Of a stretch of 64,000 nt of DNA, positions 1 through 9,839 are shown one piece after another; positions within the stretch are counted from its first letter, which is position 1; each line of letters starts with the position of its first letter. A program made the translations under genes and the position numbers. The notes under the pieces are model-generated. The model searched no databases. It was not told the origin of the DNA and was given only the letters and a program-made list of their open reading frames with translations. The DNA is from Meconema thalassinum (Eukaryota > Arthropoda > Insecta > Orthoptera > Tettigoniidae): assembly GCA_946902985.2 (NCBI GenBank), contig OX336389.2, forward strand, positions 167,906,704 to 167,970,703. The letters are read 5' to 3'.

Positions 1-710
1 CTTGAAATAGGTATTTTCAATACGTGGATTTTACTTTTATATAATGCCTGGGTTATCAAACATACCGTTGACCCTGTATCTATGAGTCTTCTTATCTTCA
101 TGCCTGCAATGTTTACAATAATAATGGGTAGTTCCCTTCTCACATTGACCGTCCCTTCATCTAGGTCTTCGATAAGCTCCTCAGGTTTGGCAATCCAGTT
201 AACTACATTCACTGTATTCCATCCTGTACTTATCTCTCTTTGGTCATTTAATTTTGGTGTTTTTTCCGTTGCTCCATTCTTTGTGGAGTTCTTTTGTCTG
301 TCTTCATACTGCTGAAGTTCCAGACTCTTGGCACCGTCATCATTTTTATAGATGTCGGGTGACCTTCGATTTTTAATCGCTTCATCCCAGTGAACTCGCG
401 ATTGTCTCTGGTCGTCTCCACGCTCTTCCATGTATCTTAAAGATGCGTGATAGCGTTCTTCCGCCTCTTCATCGAACCCGCGACTCTGTTCTTGGGATCT
501 CCATCCTTGGTTGTTCTCATTTCGGCCGTAATTCCTTCTGTTATCAGGCTGCTGGTCTCTTGTACCGCGCTGATTCCAGGCTTTCCTTCCTCGGTACCTA
601 CGGTTCGATCCTCCTCGATATGCTGGCCTCCAATTCTGGTTTTCCCGTTCTTCACGTTGCCAGTCTGATTTCTCCGTTTCGGTGCTCGTAGACTTACTTT
701 TTTCTGCACT
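1..710 (-). pseudogene. Element 1 gag tail and pol start with retropepsin motif
   Basis: The minus-strand frame is open from about 710 to the window edge. Its first part (about 710-440) encodes an N/Q/R/G-rich tail of the kind that ends the element 2 gag. Its last part (about 135-1) contains the aspartic protease signature LIDTGS, with the DTG codons at about 72-80. The protease cleaves the polyprotein in Gypsy-type elements; here only its start is present. Gag tail and protease share one frame with no stop between them, unlike element 2. This frame is -1 relative to the gag core ORF, and the switch coincides with an A6 run at about 697-702. Whether this is a mutation, a sequencing error or a real frameshift cannot be decided here. 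An ATG at 429-431 is available but need not be used. Confidence 0.75.
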
Positions 711-1531
711 TTAGTCGGTTCAGTCGGTGTAGTCGTCATGTTGACTTGTTCCATGTTCCGACTTTGCCTTGTGTGCTGCGCTGTGGTGAGATCGAGTTGT
801 CTCAGCACCTCCTCCATATCGATCGCAGTCTTGGCGTTTGCTGAGATTAATAGACGTTGTACTTCATACGGTAGCTGCTTGGCTATCGCTATACACAAAT
901 CTGACTCTCTAATTCCTTCATCAAGTTCGCGGAAACGGCACAATTGACCCACAAAGAACTCTGCGTACTTCGTCGGATTATTAGTACTATAACGCCTGGA
1001 ATACAAGTCCAATCTGAGGTTCTGTTGTACACTTGCGTTCCAGTACCTGCTTAAAAAAGCCTGGCGAAATTCGTCAACGGTGTCGAACGTGTACCGAAAA
1101 CTCCTAAACCATAAGGCACACTCGCCCTCAGTCAGTTTTTCAATCGCTCTCAACCTTCGCTCTGGCGGTACCTTCGCGTCATTCAAGTACTCGGAAACTT
1201 CTTTAAGCCAGTACTTGGGTGTCATGTTAGAATTACTCCCAGAATATTTCTTTGGTTTCTCGTTACTAGCCCTCAAAACAATGACTATCTGATTTTGAAC
1301 AGCATTTTCATGCGGTGTTGACATGGCAATTGGCATACCAGGTGTGGTATACGGGCTGTCACTTGGCATGGCTGCATTCTTTGGAGTGGGCTGTATCTCT
1401 ATCTCTGCCCATTTATTTCTCCTATTCTCGTCTATACTTCCTTCGCTAGACCTAGGATTCCGCAACATGGATTCCTCCTGTGCGATCATTCTAGTTTCTA
1501 TTTGGCTGTGCCTATTTTCTGCCCTTTCCAA
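437..1531 (-). pseudogene. Element 1 gag core (Retrotrans_gag-like)
   Basis: Residues about 100-245 of this 364-aa ORF resemble the Retrotrans_gag domain of Gypsy-type elements: tryptophan-rich blocks (YWLKEVSEYL, ALWFRSFRYTF) followed by a helical segment and KQLPYEVQRLL. It aligns by eye with the same region in element 2 (ALWF/LTWF, YTFxxxxxFRxAFL), so the two are relatives. Structural gag would form the retrotransposon particle. The last 80 or so residues are an out-of-frame reading of the N/Q/R-rich tail, so the true product leaves this frame near 700. The coiled-coil N-terminal half lies upstream in another frame (1561-2643), and this frame stays open upstream of the ATG as a continuation of that coil. 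No CCHC zinc knuckle is seen. Confidence 0.75.
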
Positions 1532-1560
1532 ACGAGCTAATACCTCTCGTTCTATTTTCT

Positions 1561-2643
1561 CTAGGCGATCTCGGTTTTTTCTGCCATAGAAAATACCTTT
1601 TCCTTGTCATCCTTAAGGTTTTCCTTCAGGTGGGTAATTTCCCCCGCTAGACTTTCTCTTACCTCGGCAAGAGTCGTATCGCTGGCTTCAGTCTTCAAGC
1701 CTTCTCGAAGTTCTAATTCTTCTCGTAAGCCTGTAACTTCTTTTTGAATGTGACCCTGCATGTGCGAGATTTCAGTCCTTATTTTCGTGATTTCTCCCTG
1801 GTCCTCATCCTGCCTTTTATGAATAACTGCTAGGTCGCTCTGAGTTTGTTCTAACTCTTTTTGCACCTTCCCGACCTGCCTCTTCATATTTGACATTATT
1901 TCCTTATTCTCTTGATCAGAAGTTTTTATTTCATGGATTTCCTTGCATTGGTCAAGGATATTCTGATCCTGTTTTCTTAAGGCTTCGTCTACCGCCTTTG
2001 CGTAGCCTGCCATTCGCGTATTCCATTTTACGTCGCTGTCTTCAAGCCTTTGATCCACGGTCTGAGTGAACGTAGTAAATTGCTCTAGCTGACGCTTAGT
2101 ATTCGCTTCATTCTGACTTTGAATGTCTTTAAGCTCCATGGACATACTGCTTAAGCTATCATTAATCTCACGCTGTGACTCTCTGCACGCTTGCAGATTA
2201 TTCTCTAGTTTTAGCTCTATAGACTCAAAGCGTTTATCGTTATCAGCTTGCATCTCTGAGACCACGCTAACAATATTCTTAGTTACTTCATGCTGAACAG
2301 ACTCTTTAACGTCATCCATTTTTTTATTAACCTCTATTAGGTTTGACTCTAACTGCGTGTTTACTGTAGCCAACATCTGGCTCACCTCAGTTTGACTAGC
2401 CTCTAATCTAGTGTTTATTTCGGTTTGGTTAGCCTCTAATCTGGTGTTTACCTCAGCTCGATTATTCTCTAATTGAATATTTACTGTAGCCAACATCTGG
2501 CTTCCCTCAGTTTGATTGGCATCCAATCTACCCGCTATTTCATCTTTAAATGCTTTCGCCTCTTCCTTACTCTTAGCATTAGTATCATCAAAATGTTCTC
2601 TTAACTCAGCGATACACTTGAGTATCTCCTCAGTTCCAGCCAT
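1561..2643 (-). pseudogene. Element 1 gag N-terminal coiled-coil part
   Basis: The open frame extends to 2832, but the first 63 codons read through leader sequence (a run of five cysteines, hydrophobic). The plausible start is the ATG at 2641-2643, followed by AGTEEILKCIAELREHF. Nearly the whole 360-aa product is heptad-rich coiled coil with tandem 12-15-residue repeats of the type LEANQTEVNTR (three to four copies), charged and glutamine-rich. It ends at a TAG at 1561-1563 just after an A6 run (about 1575-1580). Beyond that run the coil continues in the -1 frame into the gag core, so this is the N-terminal half of one gag protein broken by a single-base slip. Its role is presumably gag multimerisation (inference). 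Confidence 0.7.
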
Positions 2644-2835
2644 CCTGTATTTTTTAATTTGAGATTCAGGTAGGCCGCAGCTGGACATGCTGGCGCGTTC
2701 TATTGGAAAGAAAAGGATTCCGATCCCGCGACGACAACAACAACAACATATTACAAAGTGCCGAAACCACCTATGGAATGGGTATAGACACTCGTACCCG
2801 TCTGACAACAGTGTCTGACGTCTGAGTATCATCTA

Positions 2836-2962
2836 GAAAGATTCACAATCGCTCAAACACAGTTTGAGGAAAATACTATTATTATGGTTTTCCCCATGAA
2901 AACCATGCTATTATTATGGGGTTTTCTGAATCCCATAAGCCTTCCGCGTCTCTGGGCGCCAT
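2836..2962 (-). other. Element 1 untranslated leader with hairpins and primer-binding site
   Basis: The leader between the LTR end and the coiled-coil ORF contains two hairpin-capable units that share the lead-in CTATTATTATGG. One has the stem ATGGTTTT/AAAACCAT (about 2884-2908); the other has ATGGG/CCCAT. The minus-strand sequence TGGCGCCCAGAGACGCGG (2945-2962) begins with the nine bases TGGCGCCCA shared with tRNA-Lys-type primer-binding sites. Confidence 0.5.
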
Positions 2963-3360
2963 GCTAAAGAAAAAGTTAGAGGTCAACTTAATGGTTTGGT
3001 CCATTGTAAGACATCGGCCATTCTGAATTATCAATAAACTGTCCAGGGAGTGGTTTTTACCGCCGAATGCCCCACCTGGGCCGCCATGATAAAGAAAAAG
3101 GATACTATAGTATCATTGGTTATCCATGGCCAGTTTGCGCAATGCCAAGATCGCTCATATTGCACTGATGCAGGCGGTTCCATAATGAATTAATACCGTC
3201 CCACGTTGCTTGGACCATGATAAACAAAGTGGTAGTGGACATATTTAAGAGCTTGGTGGTGACCTGTATTTTAAACTGGCCCCACGTATCAGCGTCATGA
3301 TAAAGAAAGGGGTATCTCATACTTTGCCCCACACATCTGGGCGACATGATAATTAAAGAG
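2953..3360 (-). repeat. Array of five LTR-end/primer-site-like motifs
   Basis: Five diverged copies of one motif have their CAT triplets at 2960, 3085, 3216, 3296 and 3345 (spacing 125, 131, 80 and 49). On the minus strand each reads roughly CTTTATCATG, then G(C/T)CGCCCA-like sequence, then a GTGGGGC-like block. This resembles an LTR terminus followed by a tRNA-Lys primer-binding site. Only the leftmost copy sits next to the gag leader. The intervening sequence is not obviously repeated. Confidence 0.55.
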
Positions 3361-3897
3361 TAGTGTTCATAAAGTGGTAACAAGTTACATTTACATTTAA
3401 GCATGTCTTATGGAGGATTATCAACATTTATTTTGACGTGAAGGCTTATTAACAAATGGGACGCGGCCTTTTTCTAATATATCCTAATTTCTCTGCTGTA
3501 CTTGCTTCTAGCATTAATATCTTGGCAGACTTTTAGTAGTACCTGTGACTCAATCCTAGTACAGAGACATCTCCTCCATGTACCCAATTGTCATCATGTG
3601 GAACATGTGGACGTATCCCAGCTAACTCACGGTCTTTCGAGGTATGGGACGTTCCTGCCCACTATACGACCACATGCTCAGGATTTGAGTCTACCAGGTA
3701 ACTACTCTACATGAAAGAAACAACATATTCCTAAAATAAAACATTTACTGGTATAAAATCATGGCTATACAACAAATACAAACAAAGGATAATTTACATT
3801 TACTTCCCACAATTAAAATCAGGGTTATTTTGTGAGTCTCTTCTTAATTAGTGCTACACTGCACTCAAATCTATTTCTAGCATCCTATCATTGATAC
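3361..3897. other. Presumed 5' LTR or flank of element 1, no gene
   Basis: I see no coding potential here. The stretch should be part of element 1's 5' LTR, or the DNA into which elements 1 and 2 inserted. Its continuation, before element 2 inserted, is the sequence starting at 16691. Confidence 0.35.
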
Positions 3898-4011
3898 TGA
3901 ACCCTTATTGATCTTCGATAAATAAGTATTCATATTTATTATTATTATTACTACGGCCCAGGCAGCACATAAGGAAGTCGACTTGGATATTAGGGAGGCC
4001 AGCATTTCGTA

Positions 4012-4239
4012 ATGATTGCAACAGAAGCTGAGTTGGTAGCTATTCCTGGGGGACGGCCAGAATTAGTCGAGTTCAAGGCCAAATTGTGCAACTACTGTAC
4101 CAAAATTGGAGACATAAAGGAAGAATCACGAGGTCCTCTCAACGAACATACGATTGAATCAGCCAATCGCAAGAGACCAAGCCGTGACCACGAGGTGGAC
4201 GGCGTCAGTAGTAAAAAGCGCGCGGAAGTGTGTACCTAA
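4012..4239 (+). CDS. Small ORF inside element 2 5' LTR
   Basis: A 75-codon ORF near the left end of the LTR, identical in the 3' LTR copy. The product is hydrophilic, with one CxxC pair (LCNYC) and a basic stretch near the end (KRPSRDHEVDG). I do not recognise it. Identity between the two LTR copies reflects their recent common origin and is not evidence of selection, so it may not be a gene. If transcribed it would sit in the 5' or 3' untranslated part of the retrotransposon RNA. Confidence 0.2.
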   Translation: MIATEAELVAIPGGRPELVEFKAKLCNYCTKIGDIKEESRGPLNEHTIESANRKRPSRDHEVDGVSSKKRAEVCT

Positions 4240-4427
4240 GGAACCGCCGAACGGATTAATCTCCGCTCGAGTAATTTGAGACGTTGGATTTATTTGGAGA
4301 AGAATGACACTAGCCCCATCTTTGTGAGACAAAAACTCTGGAAGTTTTTATCCGACTCCGCCCCACTCCTCCGCCCTTGTCAGTTTCTCATAAATAGTTT
4401 GGCCCGACGCCAATCTGAGTTTATTCT

Positions 4428-4660
4428 TGTGGAGCCTTCAGAGGTATACTCCACGCCAGTTTGAAGTGTGATTTTTGACGCTCGAATTTATCGGAGTACT
4501 TATTGTGTGGAGCCTTCAGAGGTATACTCCACGCCAGTTTGAGGTGTGATTTTGACGCTCGAATTTATCTAAGTACCTAACTTGTGGAGCCTTCAGAGGC
4601 ATACTCCACGCCAGTTCAAAATGTGATTTTTACGCTCTAAAATCTGTGAAGCTAATTTCA
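4428..4660 (+). repeat. Three tandem 77-78 bp repeats with hairpin, 5' LTR
   Basis: Units start at 4428, 4505 and 4583. Each begins TGTGGAGCCTTCAGAGG and contains GTGGAG...CTCCAC, a perfect 6-bp inverted repeat, with an inner CCT/AGG stem. The third unit is more diverged. The same array is at 14142, 14219 and 14297 in the other LTR. Confidence 0.85.
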
Positions 4661-6970
4661 TTTTCTGAGCTCTGGGGAGCTAAAGTCGCAGCGTTTGCAA
4701 TATCGAATTTTAAAAGCTATAATACATTTTGTTCTAAAATCAACTAAATTGTGTGATCTAAATATTTCACGCCAGCGCGTGATAAACTGTAACATTCTTT
4801 TAAAGACGACGAGTTCAACTTTAAGGGGGAAGTATCGTATCACCCTAATTAGCGCTTACCAGAACCGAAGTCCAAGACGGGACGGAAATACCAGACGAGA
4901 TAGCGACTGCTGGTGCAGCCAGGATTTTGAACTTGTTAACGAGCCAGTGGCGCGGACTCGAGATGTATATTTTATGTATAAATTGTGTGTATTGTATGTG
5001 TGTTTTATAGTGCGTATGTGCGATATAATTAGGGCCAGTCTTCGCTATTAATCGCAGTAGGACAATTGTGGGTGAACTGAGTAGCCTGCAAGCGATTATA
5101 GATAGGCAAATATTTAACATTGAACTTTTCTGCCAAGGAGTCGAGACCAAGATGATCAGCACGTGGTTTGAAGTTGGGATGAGCTTCAAGAAATCAACGC
5201 AGACGACTACTATGGAGTGCTAAATTGTCCATAGGGCAATGGGTTGAGGAGGATGTCCTTAGTCCTACATGCAGAAGCGGTGATGTACTAAAATTGGATT
5301 ATTTCAATTATGTAGTTAGATTTGGCCGGGGAACTTTGTAAATAGTCATGTTTTTCTTTCTTGTTTTATAGCTGTTTTTCTTGTACCGACACTATATGTT
5401 TAAATGTCCGTTGGCGCGTGGCCAAAGTGTTTGTTGATATTTTGATTTTTTTTCTTGAGTCATGTGTAATGTACGCGGCGTGCGTGCGTGATTTTATCCT
5501 TGCAATTGCGGAACCCGTTACATTCGATAAATGGTGCTTTATTAACGTTAATATTTGAAATAGGAATGGGAGGAATTGATTGTAAAACATTTTGCTGAAC
5601 AGGTTATTATTCATGTTAGGGTAGCCGAGTGCACCAACTTAAAAGTAATTGTAGAACACCTTCGTTCTAATTTGATAGATTTTTCTTGAGTCCTTTTCAG
5701 GTGACTAGTCACGGCATAGAACGATGGCGCCAGCATGTGGATATTATTTGTGTCTTTTATTTCAGGGTCTGTCACAACCCATACGTGTGATTAAGTGTGT
5801 GTTGATGTGTCTAGTGTGTGTTGATTCTACGTGAGGAGGGGGTAGTTGTCCTACCGCCCTTATATATTTTTGCTGCTGTTGTATTTTTTTTTGAGATGGA
5901 AAGACAGAGTGCTCTTGGGAGACTGCTGATTCTTGTCCATATGTTTTTCTGACACACACGTATTATTGTGCTTTGGGGCACATTTCTTCGAGGTTCGACC
6001 CCATGTTCTGGGAGGTCGAGGTTATTGACACGTGGGTTGACAGACATGCAGAGTTCCACAAACCGCCCGTTTTGCCTGTGACTTATTTTGATAGGCAGTC
6101 CTATTTGTCCGACTGAACCCTGTAAGCTTTCATGCGGCAAACCTGTTCATTGTGATGGCTAATTTTAAGCCATAATTAATTGGGGAGTTCGCCATGTGTG
6201 TAACGGATTGTTGTACCTTGTATGGATAAGAATATTGTGATTAACGTAAATGTTGGCTGTTTGCCTATTGCTTTGTTGATGACTCGATTTCATGTAATTT
6301 TGTTTGTCACACCCGTGTGGTGTAGTGGTAGAGTATTTGTAAATTTTGACAGCGGTCATTTGAGTATTTTTCTATTGGTCACGTGTTAATGTACTTGTGT
6401 TGATTTGTGTGAGAAGTCCTAAGATTTTAGGCAGTAAATGTTGCTACGGCAATTCAAGTCCAATTTCACACGGAAATTTTGTGTTTGTTTATAGTAGATT
6501 TAGGAAGTGTCGGTTTAATCTAATGTATTGTAGTTGTGTTCCCTCGTGTCGGTCTAGCTCTAGGAAATGCGGATTCGTTGTTTGAAGGGTCACTCTGGAT
6601 GATAACGAATCACGCATTCAAAGTACACATCGTGGTGCATGTAGAACGGCATACGCATTTATATGGTCACTTTTGGTATTTTTTTTAAGGACACTTGGTC
6701 CAGGTAATTAATCTCTCCAGAGATATCGCCTAAGTTTGTGGCATTTTTATTAAGCGGGAGTCAGTTGGGAGTTTTGTTGTTAATTGTTTAAGTGTAAATA
6801 TGGTGATTTGTTATTAAATTCAGTTGTTTTTAACCCTGGCTTCACTCTTTCCTGCATGTTATTTTGTTATATGTTACCCTGCAAGTTAATGAAGCGCCAT
6901 GACAGCAACTTACGAATATGACCTGTTACGCCCCGAATCTGAGTCTCATATGCTTCTTTGCAAGGGTTCA

Positions 6971-7502
6971 TAAAACAAAAATGGCTGCCCAAGTGGGGAT
7001 TGTTGTTGTTGTTGCTTCGCTGATCTCATATTTATTTCGTTGAGAAATGATGCCAGGTCAAGCGGACATGTAAATTCAGTAAATGGAGGCGATGTTGTAC
7101 CGCCATGTGCATTAGTAAAATCACTGAGTTCCTAAAGTTAGAAATATTGAACAAGGTTAGAATTTGATTTGGTATTTGTTGTAAACTTGTTCTGGCGCCC
7201 ACATTAAAATTAGAAATTTGCATTATTGATGAACTCAGTCAAAGCAGGAAGATGTTGCCTTATATTTGACATTTAATTGACTTCGGTTAATTGGTGTTTC
7301 GTAAATTCTGTTGGTTAGGAATTTAAAAGCAGATCACTAGGGGTTATTTCGTTGTTTGGGAATAAATGTCATTGTATTCAGTAAATTTTGTTACTGAAAT
7401 TTTCATTAAATTAGAGCCAGTAATATTTAAATGTGTGACATGTATGTGCGTATAGGGCTGAAACCTTAGCCCATAACCCTGTTTTTCTCTGAATATATTT
7501 GT
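6971..7502 (+). other. Element 2 5' untranslated leader with primer-binding site
   Basis: This stretch lies between the 5' LTR and the gag ATG. TGGCTGCCCAAGTGGGG at 6982-6998 resembles the tRNA-Lys primer-binding site (TGGCGCCCAACGTGGGG) with one inserted and one missing base, offset 11 bp from the LTR end. The rest is AT-rich with no ORF I would credit. Confidence 0.5.
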
Positions 7503-9839
7503 GTGTGTGAAATGGCGATTGTTGGTGAAATTAAGGCATTGTTAGAACAGATGTCGATTCAAATGTCCGCGAAAACGGAGGAACAATTAGAACAGATGTC
7601 CGCGAAAACGAAAGAACAATTAGTGCAAATGTCCGTAAAGACGGAAGAACAATTAAAAGAACAATTAGAAGCTCAGCGTGAGCATAGTGAAAAACAATTA
7701 CTTGATATGAGCGGTAACATTTCGGTCCAGTTAGAAGTCCAGAAATTAGACACTGACAAACAATTCAATGAACTAAACCACAAATTGTCACAACAGGCGG
7801 TAACACAAACCGAACAGTTAGGAAAAATCACAAATGATATTAATCAGAGCGTTCAAAAAGTAGAGAAACTGGCAGGCGAGGTTGCGGAAAACAACATCAA
7901 ACAGTTAGGCGAAATGAAGAAATTGGAGGCGAAATTTGATAACAAATTAGTACAATTTGACGAGATGGTGGCAGATAAACTCAAGCAGATAGAGGCAGCA
8001 TGCGTCAGTAACACCGCGGGAGTGAAGAAGACCCAAGAGAAACTACAGCAGCAAATTAATTCGGTAGATAACAACGTGATGGAATTAATAAAGGAAATAG
8101 ATAAAGTCGAAGTTAAGGCTGAAACCGAGCGGATACACTTGCGGGAAAACTTAGAGGAGCAATTAGGCAGAACACAAGAGATCATAAGAAAAGAGATGGA
8201 AGGCCAGCTAATAAACACACAAGAGGTCATAAGACAAGAAGTAGGGGAGCAGCTCGTCAAAACTCAGGATAATTTGGAAGGTCAGCTAATAAAAACGCAA
8301 GAGGTTATAAGAGAAGAGGTGGGGGAACAACTAGTAAAAACGCAGGAACGGATACGTGAAGAGCTAGAGAAAAATCAGGAGAGGAACGAGGAGAAAATAA
8401 ATAGCTTAAAAAGTAGGATCCGGCGAGATTGGGACCAGCAGGCTCATGCGAATAAGGAAGACAGGCTGGCAGTTTTAAAGCGAATGCAGGCACTGGAGGA
8501 AAATATGAAGTCGAAATTACAGGAACATTCAGAATTAATCATAAAAAACGAGATTAGATCGTTAGAGAATGCGACGTTATTTTCAAACGAAAATATTCCG
8601 GAAAAGCAAACAAGTATTGGAAGTCCGGCAGGTTCGAAGTTGGCTGAGGACACGAGTCGGGGTCAAAGTCCCAGACTAACGACTAATGCATTCCAGCAGT
8701 ACAGGGGGGAGACTTCAACTCCGCAACCGAACTTGGCACCAGCCCAAGTCATCCAAGTCATTCGGGGTAATGATTTTAAGCCCGATAAGTTTAAAGAACA
8801 TTCAGGAACCACTCCCAAAGCATTTCTACGGCAATTAACTGACTACTTTAATGACCAACACATCGGCCCGGAGAAAAAATTAAGAATGGTGGAGAAATTT
8901 TTAGAAGGACCTAGCCTGACCTGGTTTTTAAGTTTCAAGTACACGTTTACAGACATGGCTCAATTCCGCGAGGCGTTTTTGAAGAAGTTTTGGAGTCCTT
9001 CGTTACAGCAGGGGTTAAGAATGGACCTGTACACGCGCAAATACCACAGTACACATCCAACCCGTTTTTCAGAATTCTTCAGTCAGCAATTGGTAAAATT
9101 CAGGGATTTTGATGACCCGCCTAGCGAGCCGAATATGGTTCTAACCATCGGAAAACAACTCCCAATGCATATCCAACAATTATTAGTCGCAGGAAATATT
9201 CAGACCGCAGTCCAAGCCGAAGAATTACTCAGACACTTAGATGAGACGAGTATGGTAAGCCCACAGACAGGAAGAAGGAATTTGGAATGTGTCAACACGG
9301 CAGAGGTAGTTCAGGGACTCCAAAATAACCACGGCCAGGGGAACCAAAGTAAGACACAGTCCACAGGGACACAGTTCACGCCAAGAAGACAAGATTTTGA
9401 CGGCCGAAACCAGTTCCATAACAACAATCAGAATTATCAGAATAACCGCGGGAGATATCATCAGAATAACCAAAATCAAAATAATCAGTGGACGTACCAG
9501 CGGGAATACACGAATTGGAGGGGAAACCAGAGACAAGGCAGACCTTACCAAAGAAATGGAGATGGTAGATGGAGTTACGGCAGGGACTATCGCCAAGAAA
9601 ACAGAGGAGATTATAGGAATAACTGGGACGAACGATATATTGAATCCCGTAAATACTTGGATCAATTAAGTAATGAAGAAGCGGAGAAGGAGAAGTGGGG
9701 GCGTGCCATGGCGAACAGACAGAGCCCAGACAACCATCAAGGAGAGGGGGCAGAGAGTTTACTGAGGCAACAGGAGCGACAGAATGATAACCGGCGAAAC
9801 ACATCTAATGGGGCCCGGGATAAAAAAAAAACCAAATGA
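7503..9839 (+). CDS. gag: Element 2 gag with long coiled coil
   Basis: A 778-aa structural protein. Residues about 1-360 are almost continuous coiled coil with two sets of tandem repeats: QMSAKTEEQLE units near the start, and an (EGQLINTQEVIRQEVGEQL)-type unit repeated around residues 230-290. Residues about 435-580 form the Retrotrans_gag-like core (LTWFLSFKYTF, FREAFLKKFW). The tail (about 600-740) is rich in N, Q, R, G and Y, with no CCHC zinc knuckle; RNA binding may rest on the arginines. The ATG at 7503 was preferred to an alternative ATG three codons downstream because the frame is open there and no upstream stop decides between them. It ends at TGA 9837-9839, directly after an A10 tract (9822-9831), and overlaps pol in a different frame. 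Confidence 0.9.
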   Translation: MCEMAIVGEIKALLEQMSIQMSAKTEEQLEQMSAKTKEQLVQMSVKTEEQLKEQLEAQREHSEKQLLDMSGNISVQLEVQKLDTDKQFNELNHKLSQQAVTQTEQLGKITNDINQSVQKVEKLAGEVAENNIKQLGEMKKLEAKFDNKLVQFDEMVADKLKQIEAACVSNTAGVKKTQEKLQQQINSVDNNVMELIKEIDKVEVKAETERIHLRENLEEQLGRTQEIIRKEMEGQLINTQEVIRQEVGEQLVKTQDNLEGQLIKTQEVIREEVGEQLVKTQERIREELEKNQERNEEKINSLKSRIRRDWDQQAHANKEDRLAVLKRMQALEENMKSKLQEHSELIIKNEIRSLENATLFSNENIPEKQTSIGSPAGSKLAEDTSRGQSPRLTTNAFQQYRGETSTPQPNLAPAQVIQVIRGNDFKPDKFKEHSGTTPKAFLRQLTDYFNDQHIGPEKKLRMVEKFLEGPSLTWFLSFKYTFTDMAQFREAFLKKFWSPSLQQGLRMDLYTRKYHSTHPTRFSEFFSQQLVKFRDFDDPPSEPNMVLTIGKQLPMHIQQLLVAGNIQTAVQAEELLRHLDETSMVSPQTGRRNLECVNTAEVVQGLQNNHGQGNQSKTQSTGTQFTPRRQDFDGRNQFHNNNQNYQNNRGRYHQNNQNQNNQWTYQREYTNWRGNQRQGRPYQRNGDGRWSYGRDYRQENRGDYRNNWDERYIESRKYLDQLSNEEAEKEKWGRAMANRQSPDNHQGEGAESLLRQQERQNDNRRNTSNGARDKKKTK

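Larger units (their letters stand above)
1..3897 (-). mobile_element. Element 1: partial Gypsy-type LTR retrotransposon
   Basis: The 5' portion of a minus-strand LTR retrotransposon. Reading leftwards it holds a primer-binding-site region (about 2945-2962), a coiled-coil gag, a gag core, an N/Q/R-rich gag tail and an aspartic protease motif, then runs off the left edge. The RT, integrase and 3' LTR are outside the window. The minus-strand sequence ending CTTTAGCA followed by TGGCGCCCA near 2950-2970 looks like an LTR 3' end abutting a tRNA-Lys-type primer site. The right limit is uncertain because element 2 is inserted at 3897/16687, so the 5' LTR may continue beyond 16690. The coding region has two apparent single-base frameshifts at A-runs, so this copy is probably inactive or contains sequence errors. 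Confidence 0.8.
3898..6970 (+). repeat. Element 2 5' LTR (3073 bp)
   Basis: It starts TG and ends CA and is nearly identical to 13612-16686. The length is several times that of an ordinary Gypsy LTR. It contains an open frame of 75 codons (4012-4239) that begins MIATEAELVAIPGG, a triple 77-bp repeat (4428-4660), and long T-rich stretches. The promoter and polyadenylation signal must lie within it, but I cannot place them with confidence. Confidence 0.93.

Noticed and set aside
1570..1585. Programmed -1 frameshift at the A6 runs of element 1
   Set aside because: The run is followed by C to give an AAAAAAC string, but its phase relative to the upstream frame is wrong for a slippery heptamer; an indel is simpler.
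5361..5558. ORFs repeated at 5361 and 15076 and other paired short ORFs between 4276 and 6585
   Set aside because: They are paired only because both lie in the element 2 LTRs; short, AT-driven and without motifs.
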